Below, piece by piece: positions 48,101-59,432 of a stretch of DNA of 64,000 nucleotides. A program made the translations under genes and the position numbers. Source of the stretch: Anisodus tanguticus (taxonomy: Eukaryota > Streptophyta > Magnoliopsida > Solanales > Solanaceae). The stretch is taken from contig CM067541.1 in NCBI GenBank assembly GCA_034509755.1, positions 9,908,001 through 9,972,000 on the forward strand. Reading direction: 5' to 3'. Under the pieces are notes generated by a model. The model was not told where the DNA came from. It was given only the letters and a program-made list of their open reading frames with translations, and did not search any database. The number at the start of each line of letters is the position of its first letter. Positions within the stretch are counted from its first letter, which is position 1.

Positions 48101-48686
48101 AGTCCCATTTTGCCGCCCTCAAACGTATTATCAGATACGTTAAGGGCACACTAGACTTTGGATTACACCTATACCCCTCTGCCCCCAACCAAGCTACTTG
48201 CCTACACGGATGCAGATTGGGCAGGATGCCCAGACACACGTCGCTCCACCTCGAGTACCTTGTGTATTTCTTGGGGATAATCTTATCTCATGGTCCGCCA
48301 AGAGGCAGGCCACACTATCCCGTTCGAGTGCTGAAGCAGAATATTGCGGTGTTGCTAATGTAGTTGCTGAGATCTGTTGGCTCCGAAATCTTCTTTTGGA
48401 GCTCCAGTGTCCACTCCGCAAGGCATCTATAGTCTATTGTGACAACATATCTGCCATCTATATGTCTCATAATCCGGTCCAACATCAGCGGGCTAAGCAT
48501 ATTGAGATGGATATCCACTTTGTGCGAGAGAAGGTTGTCCGTGGTCAGGTCAAAATATTACACGTGCCTTCCTCTTATCAGTATGCAGACATCTTCACAA
48601 AGGGACTACCGCGACAGCTCTTCACCGACTTCCGATCCAGGCTTAGCGTTCGGCCTCCTCCTGCTCCGTCTGAGGGGGAGTATTAG
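45156..48686 (+). pseudogene. pol of element G: protease, integrase, RT, RNase H with a few frame breaks
   Basis: After a short Gly/Pro-rich gag tail (45156-45420): protease with MDTGATSHLTQSSGN (45450-45722); then a long open stretch 45719-47035 (438 codons) with GAG-pre-integrase (TWHNRLGHPG, CFSCPLGKH) and integrase (FQCDNGHEFNN, SSQNGKAERIIRIINN) to DETTFPFSNL and a Pro-rich linker. RT has QLDVKNAFLHGDL, SLYGLKQAPHTWYDRF and LLLYVDDIVF, broken by a frameshift near 47795. RNase H ends in ADIFTKGLPRQLF after another shift near 48190 and a stop at 48361. This is the best preserved pol of the window, but still unable to make a full polyprotein and without capsid. Confidence 0.85.
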
Positions 48687-48876
48687 CGAATATTCTCTGT
48701 ATATTTTGTAATTATGATAGATGTATATTTAAGTAAACTTAGGATTCTAATTGTATTAGGAATCAACCTTTGTAAGGTAAGTTAGGATTCGTACCATATT
48801 AGGAATCAACCTTTGTACAGCTATATATATTGTGAATAATGAAAGGAATCCCTAAGAGAAATTGTTCTATCTTTCA
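48681..48876 (+). repeat. 3' LTR of element G
   Basis: 196 bp; same ends as 44940-45134, about 5 percent different by eye. Confidence 0.9.
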
Positions 48877-48881
48877 GGGCG

Positions 48882-49311
48882 CCTTTCATCAAGTAAAGGC
48901 TCGTGATAACGCTCTTGTGGAACTAGGCTCAGCAATCCATTATTAGGTTTGTGGATATACATTAAATTTGATATGATTAGGATGAGATGAACACAAAGCA
49001 TGCATATCACAAATAAGTTGTATTTGATTAATAATAATAATAATAATAATAATCCAGATATTTAAATTTGTTCAATAAAAATGTAGGTCGCGTTTATTTT
49101 TATTTTTAACATCTAAATCTTTATATATTACCTAAAAACGTGTATATATAGGGTTCTTACCATTGTGATATGTACTTGAAGCTCCGATCCGTTTGCACCT
49201 AAATAGTGATGAAACAAATAAAACATATGTTTATGGAGTAGCTCTTACCCCTTTTGGAAACTATTCTCGATAAGTTTAACGTTAGATACAATTACGTAGT
49301 TGTTATAGAAA
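48882..49311. other. Spacer with an AAT microsatellite
   Basis: No gene seen. (TAA)n run at 49029-49053. Confidence 0.6.
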
Positions 49312-49643
49312 TTATGGGTGTGTTTGGTATGAAGAAAAATGTTTTCTTGAAAAATATTTTTTTTAAAATAAGAGATCTTCTTAGTACTTGCTTTATGATG
49401 TTTTATAATTATCCAAGAACATTTATATATAATCTAGAAAAATAATGTGGGAGTGAGTGTGAGGTGGCGAGTGGGGGTAGGGGTGGTAGGGTAAGGTAGT
49501 CAAGGGGTGGCGGGGTTAAGTTGAAGGTTGGTAAGAAGGAGACAATGAGTTTAGGAACTTGTTTTTTTCCTGAGTTGAAGGAATATATTTTCTTAAAGAT
49601 TTTAACCAACCAAATATGAAAAAAAAATTACGGAAAATGTTAT

Positions 49644-50148
49644 TGATAGAATATTTGTAAATATAGGAATGATCTTTAATTATATTTTGTATATGGTAGG
49701 TGTATAATTGGTGATTGAGGATCCATACAGAGTTTTATGAAATATCTTAGAGATCAAGGAACAGATGCTTTCTTCAGGAAATATGAATACTTTTTGGTAG
49801 GGACAAGCCATTTTTTGACGTTGAATCGGGTCAGGAAGTCGACGGGTTTCCGCACAGGTGGCTGCCTCGGATTCTTTTAGTTCGCCGGGTTGTCTCTTGC
49901 CTGCCGATGGATTCAACAGCAGTTTGAAAGGTTGCCCTATTCGGGAATCTCCGGATCTATGCTGATTTTCAACCCCCCGAAGCATTTCGTCGATTACTAC
50001 GCCCTTCCTCCTCTCTGGGTGCCTATGTATCCACCCTAAGCCTTTCCTCCTTATTTGTTACCTTAATTATAGCCTAGGATTATGCTTGTAAGAGTAGTAT
50101 ATTACCAACCTCTTTGGAAGGTAATCGACACGAAATCAAACACTTTCA
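49644..50148 (+). repeat. 5' LTR of element H, interrupted
   Basis: Starts TGATAGAATATTTGTAAATA, ends AAATCAAACACTTTCA. Insertion of about 337 bp at 49714-50050 relative to the 3' LTR. Confidence 0.85.
49714..50050 (-). other. Plastid-derived insertion with the 5' end of 23S rRNA (nuclear plastid DNA)
   Basis: On the minus strand, 50050 down to about 49874 reads GGAGGAAAGGCTTAGGGTGG, GGCACCCAGAGAGGAGGAAG, GGCGTAGTAATCGACGAAAT, CATAGATCCGGAGATTCCCG, AATAGGGCAACCTTTCAAAC and GGCAGGCAAGAGACAACCC: the first ~180 nt of chloroplast 23S rRNA with scattered changes. The remaining ~160 bp (49714-49873) is not rRNA and was not identified. Not a functional rRNA gene. Confidence 0.85.
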
Positions 50149-50254
50149 TGGTATCATATTCTAGGGCAACTTTCCTCTCCTCCACACCTTCCGTCATGCC
50201 CTAGTGCTGCTCCACCTTCACCTGTTCTTCATTCTCTCCTCTTTCCCGTCAGCC

Positions 50255-51600
50255 ATGTCTGACTCAAAATCAAGTTTTCATCCCGCTCTTGTTTTTTCGA
50301 ACATCAAGTCTCATATCTCCATTACTCTTGAAATGGAGAACGTCCATTACGCGACGTAGACGGAGCTCTTCAAAATTCATTGTAGGTCACACCGAGTTAT
50401 CAATCACATAATTTCACCAAAAAAAGACAAGGAGAAGGTGCCGACAACCGATGATGAAAAGGAATTATGGTTGACCCTCGATGCAACGGTTCTCCAGTAG
50501 ATTTACGCCACGATTTCTAGTGACTTGTTGCATATAATTCTTGAACCCGACTCCACGGCAATGGAGGCTTGGGACCGACTGCGTGACATATTCGAGGATA
50601 ATAAAAATACCCGTGTCGTAACACTTGAGCAATAATTCTCTACCACTGACATATCGGATTTTTCCAGTATATCTGCATATTGTCTAAGGCTTTAAGATTT
50701 TGTCGGATCAACTCAAGAATGTCGGGGCTCTGGTTACTAACAACCGGCTCATTTTACAAATGGTTGTTGGTCTCACTGATGCGTATAGTGGTGTTAGTAC
50801 ACTCATTCGCCAAAGTAACCCTCTTCCACCATTTTACCAAGCTCGTTCGATGCTTATACTAGAACAAACAAGTTATGCTAAGAAGGTCGCCACCGTTTAT
50901 AATTCTGCCATGGTCGCTACTTCATATAAGGAGTCCAATGACAACTCCTCACAATATGAAAATACATCACCAAATCGTGGTCAAAGGGGACGAAATTGAA
51001 ATAATAGTGGTAAAAATTATGGCGGTGGCAAGGGTGGTGGCCACCATAGTAGCGGCGGTGGCAGTAGGGGGTGACCAACAGCAGCGATCCAACCATACAT
51101 GGCAGTCGCAGGCCTAGTGGGGTGGCGGACAGCCCTAGTGGCCTTGGCAATGTCCATGGGCTATCCCACCGTGCTATTTTCCTTCGACTCCGTGGGCCAG
51201 GCCCAGTCCGAAAAATAGGCCGCAGAAGCATGCCAACATTCTTGGGCCACTTCCTCAACAGCATGCCAACATTCTTAGGCCACTTCCTCAACAGCAGCAA
51301 GCCTATTCAGCAACAGCCACACCAACCGACATCGAGACCGCAATGCACATTCTTGGACTCACTCCACTCAATTCAAACTGGTATATGGACACCAGAGCGA
51401 TGTCTCATATGACATCCTCACAAGGTAATCTCTCGTCATATTTTAATTTGAGCAATAATTGTGGTATAATCATCGGAAATGGTCATTCAATTCCAATTCG
51501 TCATTATGGTCATACAAACTTGTCCCTCCCTCCAACCCCCCGAACCCACCTTTAACCTTAAAGAATGTCCTTCATGTTTCTCAACTGATTAAAACTTAGT
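50255..51600 (+). pseudogene. gag and protease of element H, degenerate
   Basis: Gag starts at the ATG at 50255 (MSDSKSSFHPALVFSNIK) with UBN2-type sequence (STAMEAWDRLRDIFEDNKN; LQMVVGLTDAYSGVSTLIRQ), interrupted by stops near 50358, 50500 and 50633 and a frameshift near 50700. A Gly/Asn-rich tail follows, then protease with MDTRAMSHMTSSQGN (51343-51555), the active-site Gly replaced by Arg. Contains a local duplication of CATGCCAACATTCTTGGGCC (about 51230 and 51262). Confidence 0.8.
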
Positions 51601-51784
51601 TCCATATAGAAATTTACCACAGACAACTCGGTTTCTATTGAATTTGATCCTTTTGGGTTTTCGTAAAGGATTTTTAGACGGGGATGCGCCTAATGAGATG
51701 TGATAGTCGGGCGAGCTATATCCTATCATCACTACCACTACAAATTGAGCCAACTCACCATCAACTTTTACAGCTTTAGCACTT

Positions 51785-54700
51785 TGTTGACACCCATTTT
51801 TGTCTCATCTTTTCTGATTTTATTTATAATTTTAAATATTTTTTAACACCTCAAAACAATTTTAATATATATATTTGATCAATCAAAACCCCTTCCCAAA
51901 CTGTACAAGCTTCTTCCAAAGCATACGGCTTTCTGGATGTAGATGATGATATCTATACAGATGGATCTTATATATATCGTAGAATGAAGTACCACATGGG
52001 TGGATATATATATGAATCCAAATCTGCCGAATCACTCATGTTATGATCTTCTACATCCTGGGTCTTCCCGTTCCGTCATCTGGCTTATGTTCTTCATGTA
52101 GCATTCAGACCGAATGACTCTATGAAATTACGTCGATATATACATACATGTGTATATATATATTATTATTCTAAATATTATTATTATTATTATTCACATT
52201 TTTTACTGTCATTTGCATTTTTTTTTCATAATCATAGTTTTATCCGAAAATTCTATGTTATTTTATTTTCCGCAAAACGACATCGCATTTTCATCTTTAA
52301 GCATTAAACATTTCGCAAATATTATATTTTATTATTATCACATCATTATATCTTATTTAAAATAATTTACATTTTCTCCAATGCATTTTTAATATTGAAC
52401 CCCTTTTATATTTTAAACCCAAATCCCATAAAAATAGGGCCCAGTCGGCCAAACCCGACCAGGCCCAATCGAAACCCACTGGAGCCCAACCCATACCCAC
52501 TCGGCCCACATCCCTTTTAACTCCCAATATCATTTTTTCTGTTTACCCCTCAAACCTAACACCCTAACCCCCCAATCGGCCGCACACACCCTACACTTCT
52601 ACCCCCCACGTCGCCGCACCCTATGCCTGACACCAGCAGTCACCGACACCGCCGCCTGACACCACCAACCTATCCCATCACCTCACTAACCCATATCCTC
52701 TCAAATCGCCCCAAAACCAGACCTCTCCAAACCAGCGGCCTTTCACCCGAAATTACCCTCGGACCGCCGGATAAATGCCACCACCGACGTCCCTGCCACT
52801 ATGTCCTTTCCACCTCAGACCTCTCGCATCACCCCCGGTCCTTTTCCCTTTTCTCAAAATCTCAGAGCCTAGCTCGTCCAATCAAATCGTCCTGAAATTG
52901 CAAAGCATACATTAGTCGTTGGGTCTCTAGGATGAGCCTTCAAGGATTCAGTGGGTATGAGCGTCAACCCGTACCCCTGTCATCATCATCTCAGTTTCGA
53001 AATCTGTCAAAATCGTCACTTTTTTTCTCTTTTATTTGAATTCGAATTTCGAATTCTACCTATAACACCCATTTTGTTCTTCAAGGAAAAGGACCGGAGA
53101 CCAAAAGAAATAAAATATCTGTTATGTTCTTGATTTTTAGCATTCGCCTTCCTTGTTATTCAAGAAATAAGTCCAAAATCGAAAAGAAAATGGGTGCGTT
53201 TCATTCTTGAACTTTGGTTTTAGATACTTCTATTGGGTCCCGTAAACCCCAATCCAAAAAAAATTATGTTTTTTGTGGTTTGTTCTTCATTGTTTTCGAG
53301 TGTCCGATTTGGGTCTGTTCGGGTCGGGTCGACCCGGACAAGGGTAAGGATCAGATTTATGTGTTGTATATCATGTTGGTTATCCGAAATTGGTGAAAAA
53401 AATTGATTAGGGTCGAGACCCCTGATTCAGGTCGGGTGATCGATTTGGGTCGGGTTCACCCGGTTTGAATAAATTGCCAGATTTCTGTGTCGTGTATCAT
53501 GTTGGTTATCTGAAATTGGCGAAAAAAATTTGATTCGGGTCGAGACCCTTGATTCGAGTCGGGTCATCGATCCGGGTCAGGTCCACCCGATTCGAATAAA
53601 TTACCAGATTTAGGTGTTATATATCATGTTGGTTATCTGAAATTGGCGAAAAAAATGATTCGGGTCGAGAACCCTTATTCGGGTCGAGTCAACCCTGTTC
53701 GAATAAATTTTTAGATTTTGTGTTTTATATCTTGTTGTTGGTTATCTGAAAATCCAAAAATTGATTCCGGATCACCACTGTTTCGGGTTGCATTTGTCAG
53801 GTCGGGTCGGGTCGACCCGAATCCGAGTCATCTATCCGGGTCTATTTTTTTCAGAACTGGATCGATTACCTAATTTTTTCTACTATTTTCTTCATCTATC
53901 CGGGTCTGTTTTTCAGAACTGGGTCGATTACCTAATTTTCTCTACTATTGTTTTTGTCGAAATCCGGGTCGGGTCAAATTTCAGGACTCGGGTCGAGTTT
54001 TCAGGAGCATTTCAAGTTCTGTTTCGGTTCAAAAATTTCAGAATTCGGGTCGGACATTTTTAAATGCGAACTCTTGGTTTATTTTGGCATTTAAACATCC
54101 ATACACGGATATCTTATTGTTTTACTGATTTGAACAAATACTATATTTAGGCCAATGAAATTGAATTTGAGGTTGCGCCCCTTCGGAAATTGCTTCTCGG
54201 TTTCAGTTTGCCGTATTTCGCTGATTTGAACAAATTCTACACTTAGGTCAATGAAATTGAATTTGAGGTCGCATCCCTTCGGAAATTGTCTCTCGGTTTC
54301 AGCTTGCCGTTTCGGTATAATTTACTGATTTGAACATGATACTACACTGCCCGATGAAAATATCCATCGATTTTGAGGCCTTCACAGTTGGAAAGACGGA
54401 AATAAAACTTCTGGGCAAAGATGAAAACTTAAATCTTTTTTTATCCGAGAGATCAACATGTTTAGTAGGCGAGGCAACTAAAATGACCAATGAGTTATAT
54501 GTTCGCAGCCACGACGTGATTGGAATGATCTTTTCAAAATTTAAGTCTGAGCCCTCCGTAATAAAAACATTTACTGTTTTGGATACGGATCCGAAGTTAT
54601 TTATATTCAACTGTTTCTAACCGTTTGTTCTTGACAACTTGCAAGGAACAAAGTCAACGAAGGCAAATACTCCTCGGAGATTATTTATTTTGTTGTTATT

Positions 54701-55372
54701 TTTACTTTCTTTAATTCAACTTTATCCCGTTCTGTATTGTAATATTATTTATTGTACTTATGTAATTATTGAAATGCTTAGAATAGGTAGACTTAGAATT
54801 AATTAATAAGATAGTCTAAAACTGGAAACCAGTCGCTAGTTTATTTATTTTTAGGCTCGGTTAGTTTTAAAATCGAAAATCGCTAGTTTACCTATTTTTA
54901 GCCCGTCGCCTATAAAAAATCCCCTTGCACATATTTTTATCAATTTTCATACAAAAGCATACTTTTTTTTCAACTTTACATGTATTTTTAATGCCATACA
55001 AATGCATACTTATACAAATACATACTTGTACAAATGCTTCATTTCATTAAATACTTGCAACATCATTTTAAGTTTATATTTTTAAACATGCATTTTCCTT
55101 ATTACAATAATTAACCTGAGTTTGATCGGATAACCGCAAGTTAGCAGATCTTAAAAGATGCTTAACGCCTTCCCTTTAGGATAATAAAGAACCCTTACCT
55201 AGAATCTCATTAGTTTTGCAGACCATAAAATCGGAGTTACATTGCAGCATTTAGTTAATATTTAGGTGTCCTAATTCACCGTAAAATAATTAGGTGGCGA
55301 CTCCTTAATCCAATCCAGGAATCACCAATATGTTGTACTCCGCTGTGACCATGGTTAAAATGGGATATGACA
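51785..55372 (+). mobile_element. 3.6-kb gypsy solo LTR inside element H
   Basis: Begins TGTTGACACCCATTTTTGTC and ends GTTAAAATGGGATATGACA, with AATTAGGTGGCGACTCC near the end, features of long-LTR Ty3/gypsy elements in Solanaceae. Flanked by CACTT (51780-51784) and CACCT (55373-55377), a TSD with one transition. Neither end recurs inside, so it is a solo LTR left by recombination. The Ogre/Tat or Tekay assignment is uncertain. Confidence 0.75.
53345..53765 (+). repeat. Four tandem units (108-127 bp) rich in TCGGGTCGA within the solo LTR
   Basis: ATCATGTTGGTTATC-like anchor at 53370, 53497, 53622 and 53728; each unit also has GATTCGGGTCGAGACCC. A second doublet with a ~110-bp period (AAATTGAATTTGAGGTYGC) lies at 54150-54330. 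Confidence 0.8.
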
Positions 55373-57335
55373 CACCTTTTTTATTTCATGAACGTTTGGG
55401 TCATCTGGGAGCACCTGTTTTTGCCTCCCTTAGGCTAAATAAATTTATTGAGTGTAATAGAACTCGTAGTTCTCATGTGTGTCGCTCATGTTCTCTTGGA
55501 AAACATGTTAAATTGCCTTTTGTTGCTTCTAATTCATGCACTGTTATGCCTTTTGATATTATCCATAGTGATATTTGGACATCTCCCGTTTTAAGCTCTT
55601 CGGGCCATCGATACTATCTTCTTTTGGTGGATGATTACTCTAATTTTCTGTGGACATTTCCTTTGTCTAAAAAGTCATAAATTTTTTCTCTATTTCTCTC
55701 TTTTAGAGCATTCATCCACACTCAATTTGAACAGGAAATTAAAAATATTCGATGTGATAATGGTAGAGAATTCGATAATGGGCCGTTTTGGGATTTTTGC
55801 AAAGCTAAGGGTTTATCTTTTCGTCTCTCTTGTCCACATACCTTATCTCAAAATGGAAAAGAGGAAAGAAAAATACGAATCATTAACAACATTATTAGAA
55901 CTTTGGTGTTTCATCCTCCTGATGTTAATGTGATTCGGTCTATGTGGATTTTTAGTCATAAAGAAAAATCTGATGGTGCGTTTGAGAAGCATAAAGCATG
56001 TATTGTCGGTGATGGAAATACTCAACATGTTGGCATGGAATGCGGTGAGACTTTCAATCCGGTGGTCAAACCGACAACTATATGGATTGTACTAAGTCTA
56101 GATCTCTCTAAGGCATGGCCTCTACATCAGCTTGATATGAAAATGAATTCTTGTATGGCAAACTCAAAGAAATTGTGTACATGTATCAGCATGTGGGTTA
56201 TAAAGATCCCATTTGTCCTAATCATGTATGCTTATTGAAGAAATCTTTGTATGGGCTCAAGCAAGCTCCTCAGGCCTGGTACAAGAGGTTTGCAGATTAT
56301 GTTTCTACTATTGGGTTTTCTAACAGCAAGTCTGATCATTGTCTCTTCATATACCATCACGGTAATGATATGGCTTATATTATTTTGTATGTGGATGATA
56401 TTATCTTAATTTCTTCATCTAATGCTCTTCGCAAGTCTATCATGCCTTTTCTTAGCTCAAAATTTGCCATGAAAGATCTGGGGCCATTGAGTTATTTCTT
56501 GGGAAAAGCTGTAACACGTCATGCGGGTGGTCTATTTTTGTCACAGAGAAAGTATGCAGAAGAGATCATTGAACGGGCTGGCATGTCCTCTTGTAAGCCT
56601 TCTTCCACACCGGTTAATACTAAATCGAAGTTGAGTGCTACTTTCAGCACACCATATGATGATCCATCACATTACCGCAGCCTTGCAGGATCCCTTTAAT
56701 ATGTTACTTTCATGAGACCCGACATATCTTATGTTGTGCAACAAATTTATTTATTCATGCATAACCCGACGGAGGATCACATGCATGCTCTCAAGCGCAT
56801 TGTGCGTTGTATTCAGGGCACTCTCGACCATGACTTGCATTTATATCTATCTTCGACAACCACTTTCATTTCTTACACAGATGCAGATTGGGGTGGATGT
56901 CCGGATACCAGACGTTCCACGTCTGGTTATTGTGTCTTTCTTGGTGACAATTTGGTCTCTTGGTCCTCTAAATGGCAGGCTACCTTGTCTAGGTCCAGTG
57001 CCGAAGTCGAGTACCGAGGAGTTGCCAATGTGGTTTCTGAGTCTTGTTGGCTACGAAACCTTCTTCTGGAGCTCCATTGTCCTATTCAGAAGGCTACATT
57101 GATTTATTATGATAATGTTAGTGCGGTATATTTCTCCGAAAATCTGGTTCAACATCAGCGCACTAAACATATTGAGATGGATATTCACTTTGTCCACAAA
57201 AAGGTTGCTCGTAGACAAGTACGTGTCTTACATGTCCCGTCACGCTAACAGATCGCCGATATTTTTATAAAAAGTCTTCCATTGGTTCTATTTAAAGATT
57301 TCGGGATAGTCTCAGCGTACGACAACCTCCCGCTT
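55373..57335 (+). pseudogene. Integrase, RT and RNase H of element H, degenerate
   Basis: Integrase zinc region resumes after the solo LTR (LFHERLGHLGAP, CRSCSLGKHVKLPF), core with CDNGREFDNGPF in another frame. At about 55915 integrase jumps straight to RT (DVNVIRSMWIFSHKEKSDG), so the integrase C-terminus and linker are deleted. RT has SLYGLKQAPQAWYKRF and ILYVDDIILIS (56151-56699). RNase H is at 56712-57248 with DADWGGCPDTRRSTSGYC and KHIEMDIHFVHKKVARR, then a stop at 57246. Several shifts and stops. Confidence 0.85.
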
Positions 57336-57349
57336 CGACTGTGGGGGTG

Positions 57350-57505
57350 TGATAGAATATTTATAAATATAGGAATTATCTTTTGTATATGATACGTGTA
57401 TAATTGGTTATTTATTATCTTAATTATAGCCTAGAATTATACTTGTAAGAGTAGTATATTACTAACCACTTTGGAAGGTACTCGACACGAAATCAAACAC
57501 TTTCA
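57350..57505 (+). repeat. 3' LTR of element H
   Basis: 156 bp after the purine tract TGTGGGGGTG; TGATAGAATATTTATAAATA to AAATCAAACACTTTCA. Confidence 0.9.
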
Positions 57506-57534
57506 GTTATCACCATACCAAACACACTCCATAA

Positions 57535-58185
57535 GAGTGAAATGTTGGCATCCTTCAGCTCGCAAGAGAGAAATACAAAATGACACCCTTAGATTTTATT
57601 GTTTTTCTACAAAAATTTGCACCAACAAAATAGGTATTTAATGCCTTAATTATAAATACATCAATAATTCATATGATTACGTCTTCAAATAGAAAATGAT
57701 TTTCTATTTAACCTTTTTAAAGGTCAAATTTCATTTTCACATACTTCCAACGAATCACGCCTCATGCACATTGGTGGAGAAGCGATTAACAAGAATTTTG
57801 ACCATCTCATTTGTACTCAAATTGAGAAAAAACGTGAGTAACTTCAGTTAAAAATTCAGTTCGAGTGAAATGGTTATTGATACTCTCTTTCATATCCTTC
57901 TCATGTTGGGACTGACCTCTTCCCTTCTATTTAAAAAGTGAAAGTCCTTGTCGGTGTGAACAGTATGAGTAGACAGTATCCACCTACTCACTCACGTAAG
58001 AGAAGAATGGATCCATTGGCGGGAGTGACTAACCGTGGTTCGGCTATCGCCCTAAGGTTACAAGCTGCAATCAACCTGAGATTTCACTGCTAGAAAGTTT
58101 TAAACATCTCATTTTTCGTTCCTGGCCTAGCTGAAGAAGGGTAAATCAGGCATTGATTCGACTTTCAATATTGGGCTCCTCTATG
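57535..58185. other. Spacer, no gene recognised
   Basis: Unique-looking sequence; no coding or repeat structure supported. Confidence 0.5.
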
Positions 58186-58190
58186 AACCC

Positions 58191-59427
58191 TGTTGGTTGC
58201 TATTGTAAAGCAGTACGGGAAGTAAATAAATATTACAAGTGTTCGAAAGAATAAACAAATAATCAATCTTCAGAACTGCCGCAAAGTTGTTGACTCTTGA
58301 ATCTTGATAACCTGAAATCAAGAAACACTAAATCTGGATGGTTACACTGTGTGTTGAGTCGAGTGATTGCACTCTGTCTTAAGACAAGATTGCCTCGTAT
58401 ATATGCTTTTACGTTAGCGGTTAATAGTCTCCCAAGATAAAACAACACTTTTAATCTCAACACTACAAAGCAAATAGGTTGAGTCTAACGAAGAAAACAA
58501 ATACGAATCGACTTGCTGAATAAATGGAAAAGGAAGGAAGAGTTTCTATTTTCGTCCAACGTTATTGGATTGACTTTCTCTTCTGTTTTGTCTCTGTGTA
58601 TATAGTGTGTCTCTATTGTGTATATCTTGTGTATATGTGTGTGTTTGCTAACTGTTTTGTGCTGCTATTTTCGTGTATGTAGGTGCAACACAATTGAGCC
58701 AAAAGGCATCAATATATAGCATGGAGGAGGGATTCCTCAACTGCCACAAACATGGCTGTTAATAGCATTAGTGAGAGTTGTTAATGGCATTAGAGAGGGC
58801 TGTTAATGGCCATTTAGAGAGGCTGATTTATGGTCATGAAGGAGGGCTGTTTATGGAGGAGTTAACAGCCAAGTAATGGCTGGTTAATGCTCTAAAAAAC
58901 AACTCAAACGGTAGGCAGAAAGTTTCTTCCTTCCGTCATTCCCAAAATCAACTTTTCAGAAACTCTAGGGATCAAACTATAAATATTAAGCAATTTGGGG
59001 TCCAAAAAGATAATATCAGAAAGTCCCCACAGCCCGTGACCCGAGCCCGGACCGGACGGGACAGGCGCGCGGCGGCTTAGCCTTGAACCCAAGCACATCT
59101 AGGTCCTCCCTCCTTTAAACACATGGAATACTCCTTGGGGTCCCAAACCCCACTTTAGAGACTTATAAAGAGAGCAATTCTTCATTTTCCCACCGATGTG
59201 GTAGATTTGTCCCACACCATATTTCCATGCCTCAAATACCATACTTCGTGGACCAATATCTCTTTCATTTCTCAACGAAATTTGACGATTCTTGGCCCTA
59301 CGGTCATCTACTCACTTAGTAGATTATGCATGTGTGAAGAGACAAAGCCTCCAACATGCGGAACACTAGTGTTTAATTCATTAAAGATGGGTGGACGCAT
59401 CTCCCCGCCAAACGCAAATTTCCAACA
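58191..59427 (-). mobile_element. Solo LTR related to element F
   Basis: On the minus strand it starts TGTTGGAAATTTGCGTTTGG (59427) and follows the F LTR order: CACACATGCATAATCTACTA, CCGTAGGGCCAAGAATCGTC, the GC-rich block and CTTCCCGTACTGCTTTA, ending CAACA at 58191. Flanked by a perfect TSD, AACCC at 58186-58190 and 59428-59432. Diverged from F and slightly shortened near its end; no interior remains. Confidence 0.85.
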
Positions 59428-59432
59428 AACCC

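Larger units (their letters stand above)
44940..48876 (+). mobile_element. Copia element G (Ale/Retrofit-like), gag-deleted, with TSD
   Basis: 3.9 kb with a perfect TSD, GGGCG at 44935-44939 and 48877-48881. LTRs 44940-45134 and 48681-48876 differ at about nine positions plus one indel. Primer-binding site TGGTATCAGAACC (45135-45147) touches the LTR. Polypurine tract TGAGGGGGAG at 48671-48680. Most of gag is absent. LTR ends are TA...CA. Element D is a close relative. Confidence 0.9.
49644..57505 (+). mobile_element. Copia element H, host of two nested insertions
   Basis: Perfect TSD GTTAT at 49639-49643 and 57506-57510. 5' LTR 49644-50148 contains a plastid DNA insertion; 3' LTR 57350-57505 is uninterrupted (156 bp). 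Primer-binding site starts TGGTATCAT at 50149. Inside, a gypsy solo LTR (51785-55372) splits the integrase region. Without the insertions the element is about 3.9 kb. Related to element C. Confidence 0.9.
49312..57534. mobile_element. MITE split by element H
   Basis: Left terminal repeat TTATGGGTGTGTTTGGTATG (49312-49331) and right end CATACCAAACACACTCCATAA (about 57513-57534, plus reading) are inverted copies. MITE body is 49312-49643 and 57511-57534, about 356 bp once element H and one TSD copy are removed. Family not certain (hAT-like by its end motif). Confidence 0.65.

Noticed and set aside
49874..50050. A 23S rRNA gene
   Set aside because: Only the first ~180 nt are present, mutated and inside a nuclear LTR. 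It is an organelle DNA insertion.
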